A stretch of 5,560 nucleotides of DNA from Hyphomonas sp. (lineage in GTDB: Bacteria > Pseudomonadota > Alphaproteobacteria > Caulobacterales > Hyphomonadaceae). Every line of letters starts with the position of its first letter. The first letter of the stretch is position 1. The translations under genes were made by a program, and so were the position numbers. Positions 1 to 5,544 of this stretch are shown one piece after another. A model generated the notes under the pieces. That model saw only the letters and a list, made by a program, of their open reading frames with translations, was not told the origin of the DNA and searched no databases. Location: contig JANSXJ010000247.1 of assembly GCA_024743015.1 (NCBI GenBank), forward strand, positions 1 to 5,560, written 5' to 3'.

Positions 1-23
1 CCACGCACCGTTTCGCGGCGTGG
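1..23 (+). other. Small hairpin just upstream of the response-regulator gene
   Basis: CCACGC (1-6) and GCGTGG (18-23) form a perfect 6-bp inverted repeat around an 11-nt loop, ending five bases before the ribosome binding site of the gene that starts at 39. It could be a 5'-leader hairpin or the remains of a structure belonging to the gene to the left, but the window edge cuts off the context. There is no T-run after it, so it is not a standard intrinsic terminator reading rightward. A six-base stem in GC-rich DNA can arise by chance. Confidence 0.3.
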
Positions 24-38
24 AGTTGAGGGATAAAA

Positions 39-1490
39 ATGGCAAAGACCGTCCTGGTTATTGATGATGATCCAACCCAGCGCCGACTGCTGACGGCTGC
101 CGTGGAGAAGGCGGGCTTTGCTTGCCGCACAGCGCCAGACGGTGAAACTGGTGTAGCCATTGCGACGGACACCAATGCCGGGGCAGATGTTGTTCTGCTC
201 GATCTCACAATGCCGGGCCTTTCAGGCATGGAAACCCTCGAGATGCTGGCGGAGCGTCGCCCGGATCTGCCGGTCATCATGTTGACCGCCACCAGCGGAA
301 TCGACACGATTGTCGCCGCAATGCGAGCTGGCGCTGTTGATTTTGTGGTTAAGCCGGCCAGCCCTGAGCGGGTCGTTGTTTCGATCCGAAACGCGCTGAA
401 ACTGTCCTCTCTGACCGGCGAGGTGAAACGCCTCACCCGCAAGGCGGATGGCGGGATGGGCTTCGACGATATGATCGCAAGCGCTCCCGTCATGAACCAG
501 GTCATTCGCCTGGGCCAACGCGCTGCAGCGTCAGATATTCCAGTATTGATCCTCGGTGAAAGCGGTGTGGGTAAGGAAGTCATCGCTCGCTGCATTCAGG
601 GTGCATCTGATCGATCCGGGAAGCCATTCATCTCGGTCAATTGTGGTGCGATCCCGGAAAACCTGGTTGAGAGCATACTGTTTGGCCATGAGAAGGGCGC
701 GTTTACCGGCGCGGTTTCGCGCTCTGCAGGTAAATTTGTCGAAGCCGATGGCGGAACGCTGTTCCTTGACGAAGTCGGTGAGCTGCCGCTGGAAATGCAG
801 GTTAAACTGCTGCGCGCGCTGCAAGAAGGCGAAGTCGACCCGGTGGGCGCGCGGCGTCCGGTCAAGGTCGATGTCCGCATCATCTCGGCGACAAACCGAG
901 ATCTTGCACAACGCGTCAAGGAAGGCGCATTCCGCGAGGATCTGTTCTATCGATTGAACGTCTATCCGGTCGAAATGCCCAGCCTGCGCGAGCGGGTGGA
1001 GGATATTCCGGCCCTGGTGGATCACTTTATCGGGCGCTTTAATGCCTCCGAAGGCACGCGTATTGTCGGCGCAGCCAAGGATACGCTGAAAATGCTGTCC
1101 TCGTTCGAATGGCCCGGCAATGTTCGCCAGCTTGAGAATGCCGTGTTCCGCGCCGTGATCCTGTGTGAAGGCGATATGCTCCAGCCACATGATTTCCCGC
1201 AGATCAGCGGTGTCATGCCTGAAATCGCGGCGCTGCCAGAAGTTCCGGAAAAGCCCGAGGTCGCCAACGATGCGGCAACCGGTTCGGTCGACGCCTCAGG
1301 TGCGTTTGTCGAAGGCGGTGAAGTTCGCAGCCTGTCAGAAGTGGAACGCGATCTTATTGCCTACGCGATCGAGCACTATGCAGGGCATATGAGCGAAGTC
1401 TCGCGCCGCCTCGGTATCGGCCGCTCAACCCTGTATCGCAAAGTTCGCGAATACGGTCTGGAAAGCGACACCAAAAAAGAAGCGAGCTAA
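39..1490 (+). CDS. Sigma-54-dependent response regulator, NtrC family (TacA-like)
   Basis: This is a cytoplasmic two-component regulator of 483 aa that, when phosphorylated, should drive open-complex formation by sigma-54 RNA polymerase. The receiver domain spans about 1-120, with acidic D9-D11, phosphoacceptor D55 (VVLLD), T83 and K105. The AAA+ domain spans about 145-385: Walker A GESGVGKE (173-180), the sigma-54 contact loop GAFTGA (220-225), Walker B LFLDE (241-245), the arginine-rich [10 protein letters not shown] (298-307) and [10 protein letters not shown] (358-367). A Pro/Glu/Ala-rich linker (about 390-428) leads to a Fis-type helix-turn-helix (about 432-475, with [18 protein letters not shown]). 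The ATG at 39 is preceded by GAGGGA (28-33) at 5-nt spacing. Every residue needed for phosphorylation, ATP hydrolysis and sigma-54 contact is present. From memory, the N-terminus and domain plan resemble Caulobacter TacA, the sigma-54 activator of stalk and polarity genes; that orthology is plausible but unproven, so no symbol is given. No histidine kinase is visible next to it. Confidence 0.96.
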   Translation: MAKTVLVIDDDPTQRRLLTAAVEKAGFACRTAPDGETGVAIATDTNAGADVVLLDLTMPGLSGMETLEMLAERRPDLPVIMLTATSGIDTIVAAMRAGAVDFVVKPASPERVVVSIRNALKLSSLTGEVKRLTRKADGGMGFDDMIASAPVMNQVIRLGQRAAASDIPVLILGESGVGKEVIARCIQGASDRSGKPFISVNCGAIPENLVESILFGHEKGAFTGAVSRSAGKFVEADGGTLFLDEVGELPLEMQVKLLRALQEGEVDPVGARRPVKVDVRIISATNRDLAQRVKEGAFREDLFYRLNVYPVEMPSLRERVEDIPALVDHFIGRFNASEGTRIVGAAKDTLKMLSSFEWPGNVRQLENAVFRAVILCEGDMLQPHDFPQISGVMPEIAALPEVPEKPEVANDAATGSVDASGAFVEGGEVRSLSEVERDLIAYAIEHYAGHMSEVSRRLGIGRSTLYRKVREYGLESDTKKEAS

Positions 1491-1509
1491 AGAAGCTCCA
1501 AAGGGGACC

Positions 1510-1540
1510 GAAAACGGCGCTCTGGGGGGGCGCCGTTTTC
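1510..1540. terminator. Bidirectional rho-independent terminator between convergent genes
   Basis: GAAAACGGCGC (1510-1520) pairs perfectly with GCGCCGTTTTC (1530-1540), an 11-bp stem around a 9-nt G-rich loop. The A-run on one arm and T-run on the other give a U-tract at the 3' side of the stem whichever strand is transcribed. It lies 19 bp after the stop of the rightward response-regulator gene and about 47 bp after the stop of the leftward lipoprotein gene, so it can serve both. Confidence 0.88.
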
Positions 1541-1587
1541 ATGTTTAGGCGTACCGGGATGCGCTTGGGGATCGGCGACCCGCGGGC

Positions 1588-1986
1588 TTAGTCCGAGCCT
1601 GATGGTGCGAGACTGTCAAACACCCGAACGCTTGCCCAATTCTCATTGAATTCCTCGATGAATTGCAAATGCGGTTCGGTCACTTGATAAGCGTCCTGCG
1701 CCGCGGTGTCCTCGAATACGATGGTAAGCGCGACATCAAAATTGAGATCGTTCACCTCGCGCTGATAGTCGGTATGCCGCGGCCCGGCAGAAAAATATAC
1801 AATGCCATCATGCGGTGCGAGATACTCATAGCATCCATCGACCAGCGCCTGCACTGCGGTCTCATCCTTGTCCTTCAGCTCAAAGAACACAGTATGCGTG
1901 AGGTAAGGCTCCGCATCTGGTTCGGCCTGCATCGACATCGTACAACTGGAGAGCGCCAGAGTTCCTACAAGTAATAGAGCGCGCAT
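1588..1986 (-). CDS. Dabb-domain (stress-responsive alpha/beta barrel) lipoprotein
   Basis: The product is a 132-aa predicted lipoprotein. A short N-terminal signal (MRALLLVGTLALSSC) ends in the lipobox LSSC, with lipidation expected at C15. From about residue 28 the mature part reads as a single Dabb/dimeric ferredoxin-like alpha-beta barrel domain: HTVFFELKD (31-39), the central IVYFSAGPR (62-70), the strand VALTIVFED (85-93) and AYQVTEPHLQF (99-109). H31, Y100 and H106 fall where plant olivetolic acid cyclase, a Dabb enzyme, has H5, Y72 and H78; these positions recur in the family, so they support the fold more than any particular reaction. The start is fixed by a perfect AGGAGG at 7-nt spacing. 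Its substrate and role are unknown. The lipobox implies attachment in the cell envelope, unlike typical cytoplasmic Dabb proteins. The gene stands alone, convergent with the response regulator on one side and flanked by about 300 bp of non-coding DNA on the other. Confidence 0.85.
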   Translation of the reverse strand: MRALLLVGTLALSSCTMSMQAEPDAEPYLTHTVFFELKDKDETAVQALVDGCYEYLAPHDGIVYFSAGPRHTDYQREVNDLNFDVALTIVFEDTAAQDAYQVTEPHLQFIEEFNENWASVRVFDSLAPSGSD

Positions 1987-1993
1987 GTGAAAT

Positions 1994-1999
1994 CCTCCT
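1994..1999 (-). promoter_or_regulatory. Ribosome binding site of the Dabb lipoprotein gene
   Basis: On the minus strand this reads AGGAGG, a perfect Shine-Dalgarno sequence, 7 nt before the ATG at 1986-1984. It fixes the start codon and suggests efficient translation. Confidence 0.85.
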
Positions 2000-2012
2000 A
2001 GACTGCGCCTAA

Positions 2013-2034
2013 CCGTCTGCTGGAATGCAGATGG
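2013..2034 (-). promoter_or_regulatory. Dyad upstream of the Dabb lipoprotein gene, possible operator or leader hairpin
   Basis: CCGTCTGC (2013-2020) and GCAGATGG (2027-2034) are inverted repeats with one mismatch in DNA (a G-U pair in RNA) around a 6-nt spacer. The dyad lies 13 bp upstream of the Shine-Dalgarno sequence. That position fits a repressor site or a 5'-leader hairpin. No regulator family is recognised from the sequence. Confidence 0.35.
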
Positions 2035-2129
2035 CAGGTCAAGTTTCGGTGGAAGAGGGCTTAGAAGATCAACACGGTAAGGTTGGTCTGGGCGTCAAAT
2101 AGGAAATCGCCACGCCATTCCAGATCCGA

Positions 2130-2208
2130 CCATCCCGGGTTTGACCCGGGATCCCTACAGCTGAATCCGAGATAGACGAACGAAATCCAGGCGCTCGCCG
2201 GGATGACC
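2130..2208. repeat. Candidate dispersed intergenic palindromic repeat
   Basis: The left part is a nearly continuous palindrome: ATCCCGGGT (2132-2140), a 3-nt loop, and ACCCGGGAT (2144-2152). The right end carries CCGGGATG (2198-2205), the exact inverse of CATCCCGG (2131-2138), so the block of about 80 bp is bounded by inverted ends and has a hairpin at one side. Sequences of this type (CATCCCGGG...CCCGGGATGAC) are, from general knowledge, frequent multi-copy intergenic repeats in alphaproteobacterial genomes. Only one copy is present here, so its repeat status is inferred. Confidence 0.6.
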
Positions 2209-2287
2209 GAAAGATGTAGGACTGTTTGATGCTGGCGGAAGTCGCCGAAATTTCACGCGAGTTTTGATTCAGCCATCCGTCGCCCGC

Positions 2288-3058
2288 CTAAGCGACCGAC
2301 GCGGAGTCCGATTCTATCGGCATGTCTTCCGGGTATACGGTGATCCGGTTGCGCCCCTGAGATTTGGCCTGGCGCAGGCAGAGGTCGACGCGCTGCATGG
2401 CCTGCTCGAGCGTTTCGCGCTTGCGGCAGGCGATAACGCCAATGCTGGCTTCAAGGTGGATCTCGTGACTGTTGAACTGGACCCGCAAAGTCTCGATCTG
2501 ACGGCGCAGGCGCTCTGCGACGCGTACAGCGGATTGGTGTCCGGTATCTGACAGCAGGATGGCAAATTCTTCGCCCCCCCAGCGAGCCACGTCGTCTGTG
2601 CCAAACCGGCTGGTCGTGCGCAAGTGATCGGCCAGGATGCGCAAGGCTTCATCGCCTCCTGCGTGACCGTATTTGTCGTTGATCAGTTTGAAATAGTCGA
2701 GATCAATCAGCAATAGAGAGATTGGACGATTGGTCCGATCATAACGCGCCGCTTCACGCTCATAGCGATGAGCGAAGGCGCGGCGGTTGAGCAGGCTGGT
2801 CAGCGGGTCTGTTGTTGCAAGTTCGTGCAACTGTTCCTGAACGCTGATGAGTTTGCTTGAATAGAGCGCCATCAGGATGGATGCCGGCGGCGCGAGAACA
2901 CAGGCTGCGATCGCAGACGTCACCATCGCTGTATTGGCGTTGCGAGCCTCAAGATACGGTGCAATGAGCGCCGTGAAATGCACCGTCGCGCAAATCAGCA
3001 CGACCGACATAAGTACGGCGTAAAGTATCGTATGGAAGCGTGATGAAGTGCTAAGCAT
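2288..3058 (-). CDS. Membrane-anchored diguanylate cyclase (GGDEF domain)
   Basis: This 256-aa protein is predicted to make cyclic di-GMP from two GTP at the inner membrane. Two hydrophobic helices (about 11-33 and 43-66) are joined by a loop of roughly nine residues, so there is no room for a periplasmic sensor domain. A short helical linker (67-82) leads to the GGDEF domain (about 82-243): TDPLTSLLNRRAF (83-95), metal-binding D119 in IDLDYFK, N127 and D136 in INDKYGHAGGDE, and the signature GGEEF (161-165). These residues predict an active cyclase. The I-site RxxD, expected at 152-155, reads FGTD: the Asp is present but the Arg is replaced by Phe, with an Arg one residue earlier, so product inhibition is probably weak or absent. 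No EAL or HD-GYP domain is attached. The ATG is supported by AGGGA (3066-3070) at 7-nt spacing. The gene lies 81 bp downstream of mrp on the same strand and could be co-transcribed or have its own promoter. Confidence 0.94.
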   Translation of the reverse strand: MLSTSSRFHTILYAVLMSVVLICATVHFTALIAPYLEARNANTAMVTSAIAACVLAPPASILMALYSSKLISVQEQLHELATTDPLTSLLNRRAFAHRYEREAARYDRTNRPISLLLIDLDYFKLINDKYGHAGGDEALRILADHLRTTSRFGTDDVARWGGEEFAILLSDTGHQSAVRVAERLRRQIETLRVQFNSHEIHLEASIGVIACRKRETLEQAMQRVDLCLRQAKSQGRNRITVYPEDMPIESDSASVA

Positions 3059-3079
3059 ATATTTGTCCCTGCAACACTT

Positions 3080-3110
3080 GTTACAGGAAAAGTCCGAAAT
3101 CGGAGTTCAA
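3080..3110 (-). promoter_or_regulatory. Weak candidate promoter for the diguanylate cyclase gene
   Basis: On the minus strand TTGAAC (3110-3105) and TGTAAC (3085-3080) resemble -35 and -10 hexamers, but they are 19 bp apart, longer than ideal, and both are imperfect. They sit just downstream of the palindrome at 3113-3134, an arrangement that would suit an activator site. This is a guess from spacing only. Confidence 0.2.
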
Positions 3111-3112
3111 TC

Positions 3113-3134
3113 GATCGATCAAATTTGATCGATC
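3113..3134. promoter_or_regulatory. Perfect 22-bp palindrome between mrp and the cyclase gene
   Basis: GATCGATCAAA (3113-3123) is followed directly by its exact reverse complement TTTGATCGATC (3124-3134). The palindrome begins 5 bp after the mrp stop codon and lies about 55 bp before the cyclase start. As DNA it is a good candidate for the site of a symmetric dimeric regulator. As RNA it could fold into an 8-bp stem with a 6-nt loop, but no T-run follows directly, so it is a poor intrinsic terminator. It does not match the FNR (TTGAT-N4-ATCAA) or CtrA (TTAA-N7-TTAA) consensus. Confidence 0.5.
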
Positions 3135-3139
3135 ATAGC

Positions 3140-4321
3140 CTAATCCTCAAAGATGATTTCCGGGGCTTTTTTGGTCTGCAGAGCATCCAGGGACAAAGCC
3201 ACATCCCGGGCGACCTCTGTGAACAGATCCGCATTGGGCCCAGGCACGCTTGCGGCGGGCTCGCCGCGATCGCCGCCTTCTCGGATCGATTGCAGCATCG
3301 GGATCTGTGCCAGGAGCGGCAGACCTAGCGCGTTCGCCATCTTTTGACCGCCGCCTTCACCCATGATGGCATGACGGTTCCCGGCGGGATCTTCGAACCA
3401 GCTCATCGTCTCGATGATACCCAGGACTGGCACATGCGTCTTGGCGAACATAGCAGCGCCGCGACGCACATCGGCGAGGGCGACTTCTTGCGGCGTGGTC
3501 ACGATTACCGCCGCTGAGACGGGCACACGCTGTGCCAATGTCAGCTGCGCCTCGCCGGTTCCGGGAGGGGTGTCGATGATCAAAAGATCAAGCGGGTTCT
3601 CCGGCGTGCCCCACGCGGCATCGTTCAGCATTTGCGTGATCGCGGACTGAACAATCGGCCCCCGCCAGATCATCGGCGAGTCGGGATCGGTGAGATAGCC
3701 TATTGAAAGCGTCTCAATCCCGTGTGCCGAGACAGGAACCAGCTTATTTTCAGGCGTCGTGCCCGGGCTCGCATCGGGAACGCCAAGCATGGTTGGAATG
3801 GATGGGCCGTAAATGTCCGCATCGAGGAGCCCAACGCGAAGACCTTGTTTCGCGAAGCTCGCGGCAAGGTTGACCGAGACTGTTGACTTGCCGACCCCGC
3901 CCTTGGCACTCGCGATGACCAGGATACGCGAGATTCCCGGGATTGGGGCGATTTGAGCAGCTTGCTGAGGCTGGCCCTGGTTCACCGCCTCTTCTGATAG
4001 GCGGGCACCTTTGCGAACGCGGCGCGGGCTCGTATGTGTTTTCAACGAGGTAGGCTTCGGGGCGGGCATAGCTTCGCCCGGGGCGCGCTGCGCGGTGAGC
4101 ACTGCTTTGACATCCGTGACGCCTTCCAGGCTCATGGCCCTCGCTTCGGCTTCGATCTTTAGCGTTTCGGCGCGCTCCATATCATTTGGGTCGGCTTCGA
4201 TGATCAAAGTGACGCAGCCAGATTCGTCGATTCTGACACCAGATAACCAATCAGGCGAACCAAGTGTGTGCCGGATCGTGTCTTCAGAGAGTGTTTTCTG
4301 GTCTTTCTTGTCCCAAAACAT
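3140..4321 (-). CDS. mrp: Mrp/ApbC-family Fe-S cluster carrier P-loop ATPase
   Basis: This 393-aa cytoplasmic protein belongs to the Mrp/NBP35/ApbC branch of the MinD/ParA-type NTPases, which act in Fe-S cluster assembly and transfer. An N-terminal MIP18/DUF59-like domain spans about 8-78, followed by a basic, Pro-rich linker (80-125). The ATPase domain (about 130-375) has a deviant Walker A, KGGVGKS (140-146) with signature lysine K140, then DADIYGPSIP (167-176), WRGPIVQSAI (219-228) and DTPPGTGE (250-257). The length and domain order fit the family. The CxxC that binds a bridging [4Fe-4S] cluster in classical ApbC is absent: after GIIETMSWF the sequence runs EDPAGNRHAIMGEGGG, and the only cysteine in the protein is C36. 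From memory, many alphaproteobacterial Mrp proteins have a similar cysteine-free segment, so this may be a lineage trait. The start is supported by AAGGA (4330-4334) at 8-nt spacing. The gene is divergent from hflK and is followed on the same strand by the cyclase gene. Confidence 0.94.
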   Translation of the reverse strand: MFWDKKDQKTLSEDTIRHTLGSPDWLSGVRIDESGCVTLIIEADPNDMERAETLKIEAEARAMSLEGVTDVKAVLTAQRAPGEAMPAPKPTSLKTHTSPRRVRKGARLSEEAVNQGQPQQAAQIAPIPGISRILVIASAKGGVGKSTVSVNLAASFAKQGLRVGLLDADIYGPSIPTMLGVPDASPGTTPENKLVPVSAHGIETLSIGYLTDPDSPMIWRGPIVQSAITQMLNDAAWGTPENPLDLLIIDTPPGTGEAQLTLAQRVPVSAAVIVTTPQEVALADVRRGAAMFAKTHVPVLGIIETMSWFEDPAGNRHAIMGEGGGQKMANALGLPLLAQIPMLQSIREGGDRGEPAASVPGPNADLFTEVARDVALSLDALQTKKAPEIIFED

Positions 4322-4414
4322 GGGCTATGTCCTTGATGAAGAGGCCTTTCGAACGCAAATAGGCACCATGCAGACAAAAAGCCAGTGACCTGGTGTGACT
4401 GAGAAGGAGGGGCA
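4322..4414. promoter_or_regulatory. Divergent intergenic region of mrp and hflK
   Basis: These 93 bp must hold the 5' signals of both genes unless either is read from elsewhere. They contain the mrp ribosome binding site (AAGGA on the minus strand, 4330-4334) and the hflK ribosome binding site (AAGGAGG, 4404-4410). For hflK, CTTGAT (4332-4337) followed 18 bp later by CAAATA (4356-4361) vaguely recalls a heat-shock or housekeeping promoter, but the -10 match is poor. No promoter is called with confidence. Confidence 0.45.
4404..4410 (+). promoter_or_regulatory. Ribosome binding site of hflK
   Basis: AAGGAGG, continuing into two further G residues, ends 4 nt before the ATG at 4415. It is a near-perfect Shine-Dalgarno sequence and decides the hflK start. 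Confidence 0.8.
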
Positions 4415-5542
4415 ATGCCCTGGAACGACAATAACGGAAATGGCGATGAGCCTCCGAAGACCAATGGCGGCCCCTGGGGCAGCGGTGGTTCAGGCGGCAA
4501 TGGTAATGGCGGATCGCCCTGGGGACGTCCCGGCGGGGGTCAGGGCGGTGGCGGAGGTGGCTCCGACATCGAAGACCAAATGCGAAAAATGCAGGAACGC
4601 TTTTCTCGGCGTGGTGGCGGCGGTAATGGCGGTGGACGACGCGGCCCGAGCTTTGGACCCGGCGGGTTCCTGGTCCTCGGTGTCGTCGCGCTTGTAGCGT
4701 GGTTGGCGACCGGCGTCGTCGTCGTCGACGAAGGTGAGCGGGCTGCGGTGTTCCGGTTTGGTCAGTATCAAAAGAACTTCACTCCCGGTTTCCATGTGCA
4801 CCTACCGGCGCCAATTGAAACTCACGAAATACTGCCGTCAGAGAGACAGCAGGAAACCCAGGTCGGGATCAATCAAGCCGAAAGCCTGATGCTGACCGGA
4901 GATGAGAACATTGTCGACGTCCAGTTCCGTGTGTTCTGGTACTATGATGCGGAAAACCCTGAAAACTTCATTCTCAACATCGACAATGGTACGCCGCTTG
5001 TGAAAGCCGCAGCTGAGAGTGTCATGCGCGAAGTCGTGGGCAAATCTACGCTCGACGCCGTGCTGACGACGGGGCGTGGTGAAATTGCTTCGACTGTCCG
5101 AGAAGAGCTGCAAGTATTGCTTTCGGATTATGGCGCAGGCGTGAACATTGAAAACGTCGAGATTCAGGAAGCCCTGGCACCAGCGCCAGTCCGCGCTGAC
5201 TTCATTGACGTTATCAATGCCGGTCAGGACGCGGAGCGTCTTGTGCAGGAGGCCAATCGATACGCTAACGATATCGTGCCGCGTGCACGTGGTGAGGCGC
5301 AGCAAATCCTGCAGCGCGCACAAGCCTATCGTGATCAGGTGATTGCCGATGCGACCGGTCAGGCCGACCGCTTTACTCAGATTCTGGCGGAATACCGTAA
5401 GGCTCCGCAGGTGACGCGGGAGCGTATGTACCTCGAAACAATGGAACGCGTCCTCAATCGGACGGACAAACTCATTCTCGACAGCGATTCCGGTGCGGTG
5501 CCTTACCTGCCGCTCGACCGCGTAAATCGTGGAGGTAACTAG
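4415..5542 (+). CDS. hflK: HflK, SPFH/band-7 subunit of the HflKC membrane complex
   Basis: This is a 375-aa inner-membrane protein that, with HflC, forms the large SPFH assembly around the FtsH protease and modulates membrane-protein quality control. It starts MPWND and has a Gly/Asn-rich cytoplasmic N-terminus (about 8-80) with a short charged helix (51-66). One transmembrane segment follows (about 84-104), then the band-7/SPFH domain (about 104-290) with DEGERAAVFRFGQY (105-118), PGFHVHLPAPIE (124-135) and LMLTGDENIVDVQFRV (158-173), and a coiled-coil stretch (about 270-330) with YANDIVPRARGEA (283-295). Near the end are TRERMYLETMERVL (334-347) and the PLD motif (366-368); the chain stops at RGGN, without the long polar tail of E. 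coli HflK. The ATG at 4415 has a very strong ribosome binding site. The next gene starts 2 bp after the stop, indicating a tight operon. Confidence 0.96.
   Translation: MPWNDNNGNGDEPPKTNGGPWGSGGSGGNGNGGSPWGRPGGGQGGGGGGSDIEDQMRKMQERFSRRGGGGNGGGRRGPSFGPGGFLVLGVVALVAWLATGVVVVDEGERAAVFRFGQYQKNFTPGFHVHLPAPIETHEILPSERQQETQVGINQAESLMLTGDENIVDVQFRVFWYYDAENPENFILNIDNGTPLVKAAAESVMREVVGKSTLDAVLTTGRGEIASTVREELQVLLSDYGAGVNIENVEIQEALAPAPVRADFIDVINAGQDAERLVQEANRYANDIVPRARGEAQQILQRAQAYRDQVIADATGQADRFTQILAEYRKAPQVTRERMYLETMERVLNRTDKLILDSDSGAVPYLPLDRVNRGGN
4502..4632 (+). repeat. Direct repeat within the Gly-rich coding region of hflK
   Basis: GGTAATGGCGG occurs at 4502-4512 and again at 4622-4632, exactly 120 bp apart and therefore in the same reading frame, within the stretch that encodes the Gly/Asn-rich N-terminus. 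Such low-complexity coding DNA is typical of hflK. The pair could allow an in-frame deletion by slippage or recombination, but nothing here shows that it does. Confidence 0.45.
5531..5536 (+). promoter_or_regulatory. Ribosome binding site of the downstream gene (hflC), inside the end of hflK
   Basis: GGAGGT lies within the last hflK codons, 8 nt before the ATG at 5545. It shows that the next gene is translated from the same message. Confidence 0.75.
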
Positions 5543-5544
5543 AC

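Larger units (their letters stand above)
1987..2287. other. Non-coding gap between the Dabb lipoprotein and cyclase genes
   Basis: About 300 bp without a credible gene. It holds the lipoprotein gene's ribosome binding site (1994-1999), an imperfect dyad (2013-2034), a dispersed-repeat-like element (about 2130-2208), and the 3' flank of the diguanylate cyclase gene. I found no convincing -35/-10 pair for the lipoprotein gene and no T-tailed terminator for the cyclase gene. A rightward reading frame that starts at 2264 is a shadow of the cyclase gene. Confidence 0.7.

Noticed and set aside
531..1190. A long leftward open frame (219 codons) opposite the response-regulator gene
   Set aside because: It is antisense to the conserved AAA+ domain, has no recognisable domain, and is explained by codon bias in the GC-rich gene on the other strand.
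2037..2042. TTGACC on the minus strand as a -35 box for the Dabb lipoprotein gene
   Set aside because: No acceptable -10 hexamer follows at 16-18 bp, so no promoter is called.
2264..2551. A rightward open frame (95 codons) starting in the intergenic gap
   Set aside because: Most of it overlaps the 3' end of the cyclase gene in antisense, and it has no recognisable domain or good ribosome binding site.
3113..3134. The palindrome read as an FNR/CRP-type or CtrA site
   Set aside because: The half-site spacing does not fit TTGAT-N4-ATCAA, and TTAA-N7-TTAA is absent, so no known regulator is assigned.
3523..3537. A minus-strand match to the sigma-54 promoter pattern (TGGCAC, 5-nt spacer, GTGC)
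   Set aside because: It lies deep inside the mrp coding region, encodes conserved protein sequence, and has only three of the four -12 bases. No gene starts suitably downstream of it.
4368..4388. A six-codon frame (MQTKSQ) upstream of hflK, considered as a leader peptide
   Set aside because: It has no ribosome binding site, regulatory codon run or attenuator-like hairpin downstream.
4715..4727. GTC trinucleotide run in hflK as a microsatellite
   Set aside because: It is short and encodes the valine-rich end of the transmembrane segment, so ordinary coding constraint explains it.
4838..5323. A leftward open frame (161 codons) opposite hflK
   Set aside because: It is antisense to a well-conserved SPFH domain and shows no family features or convincing ribosome binding site, so it is a shadow frame.
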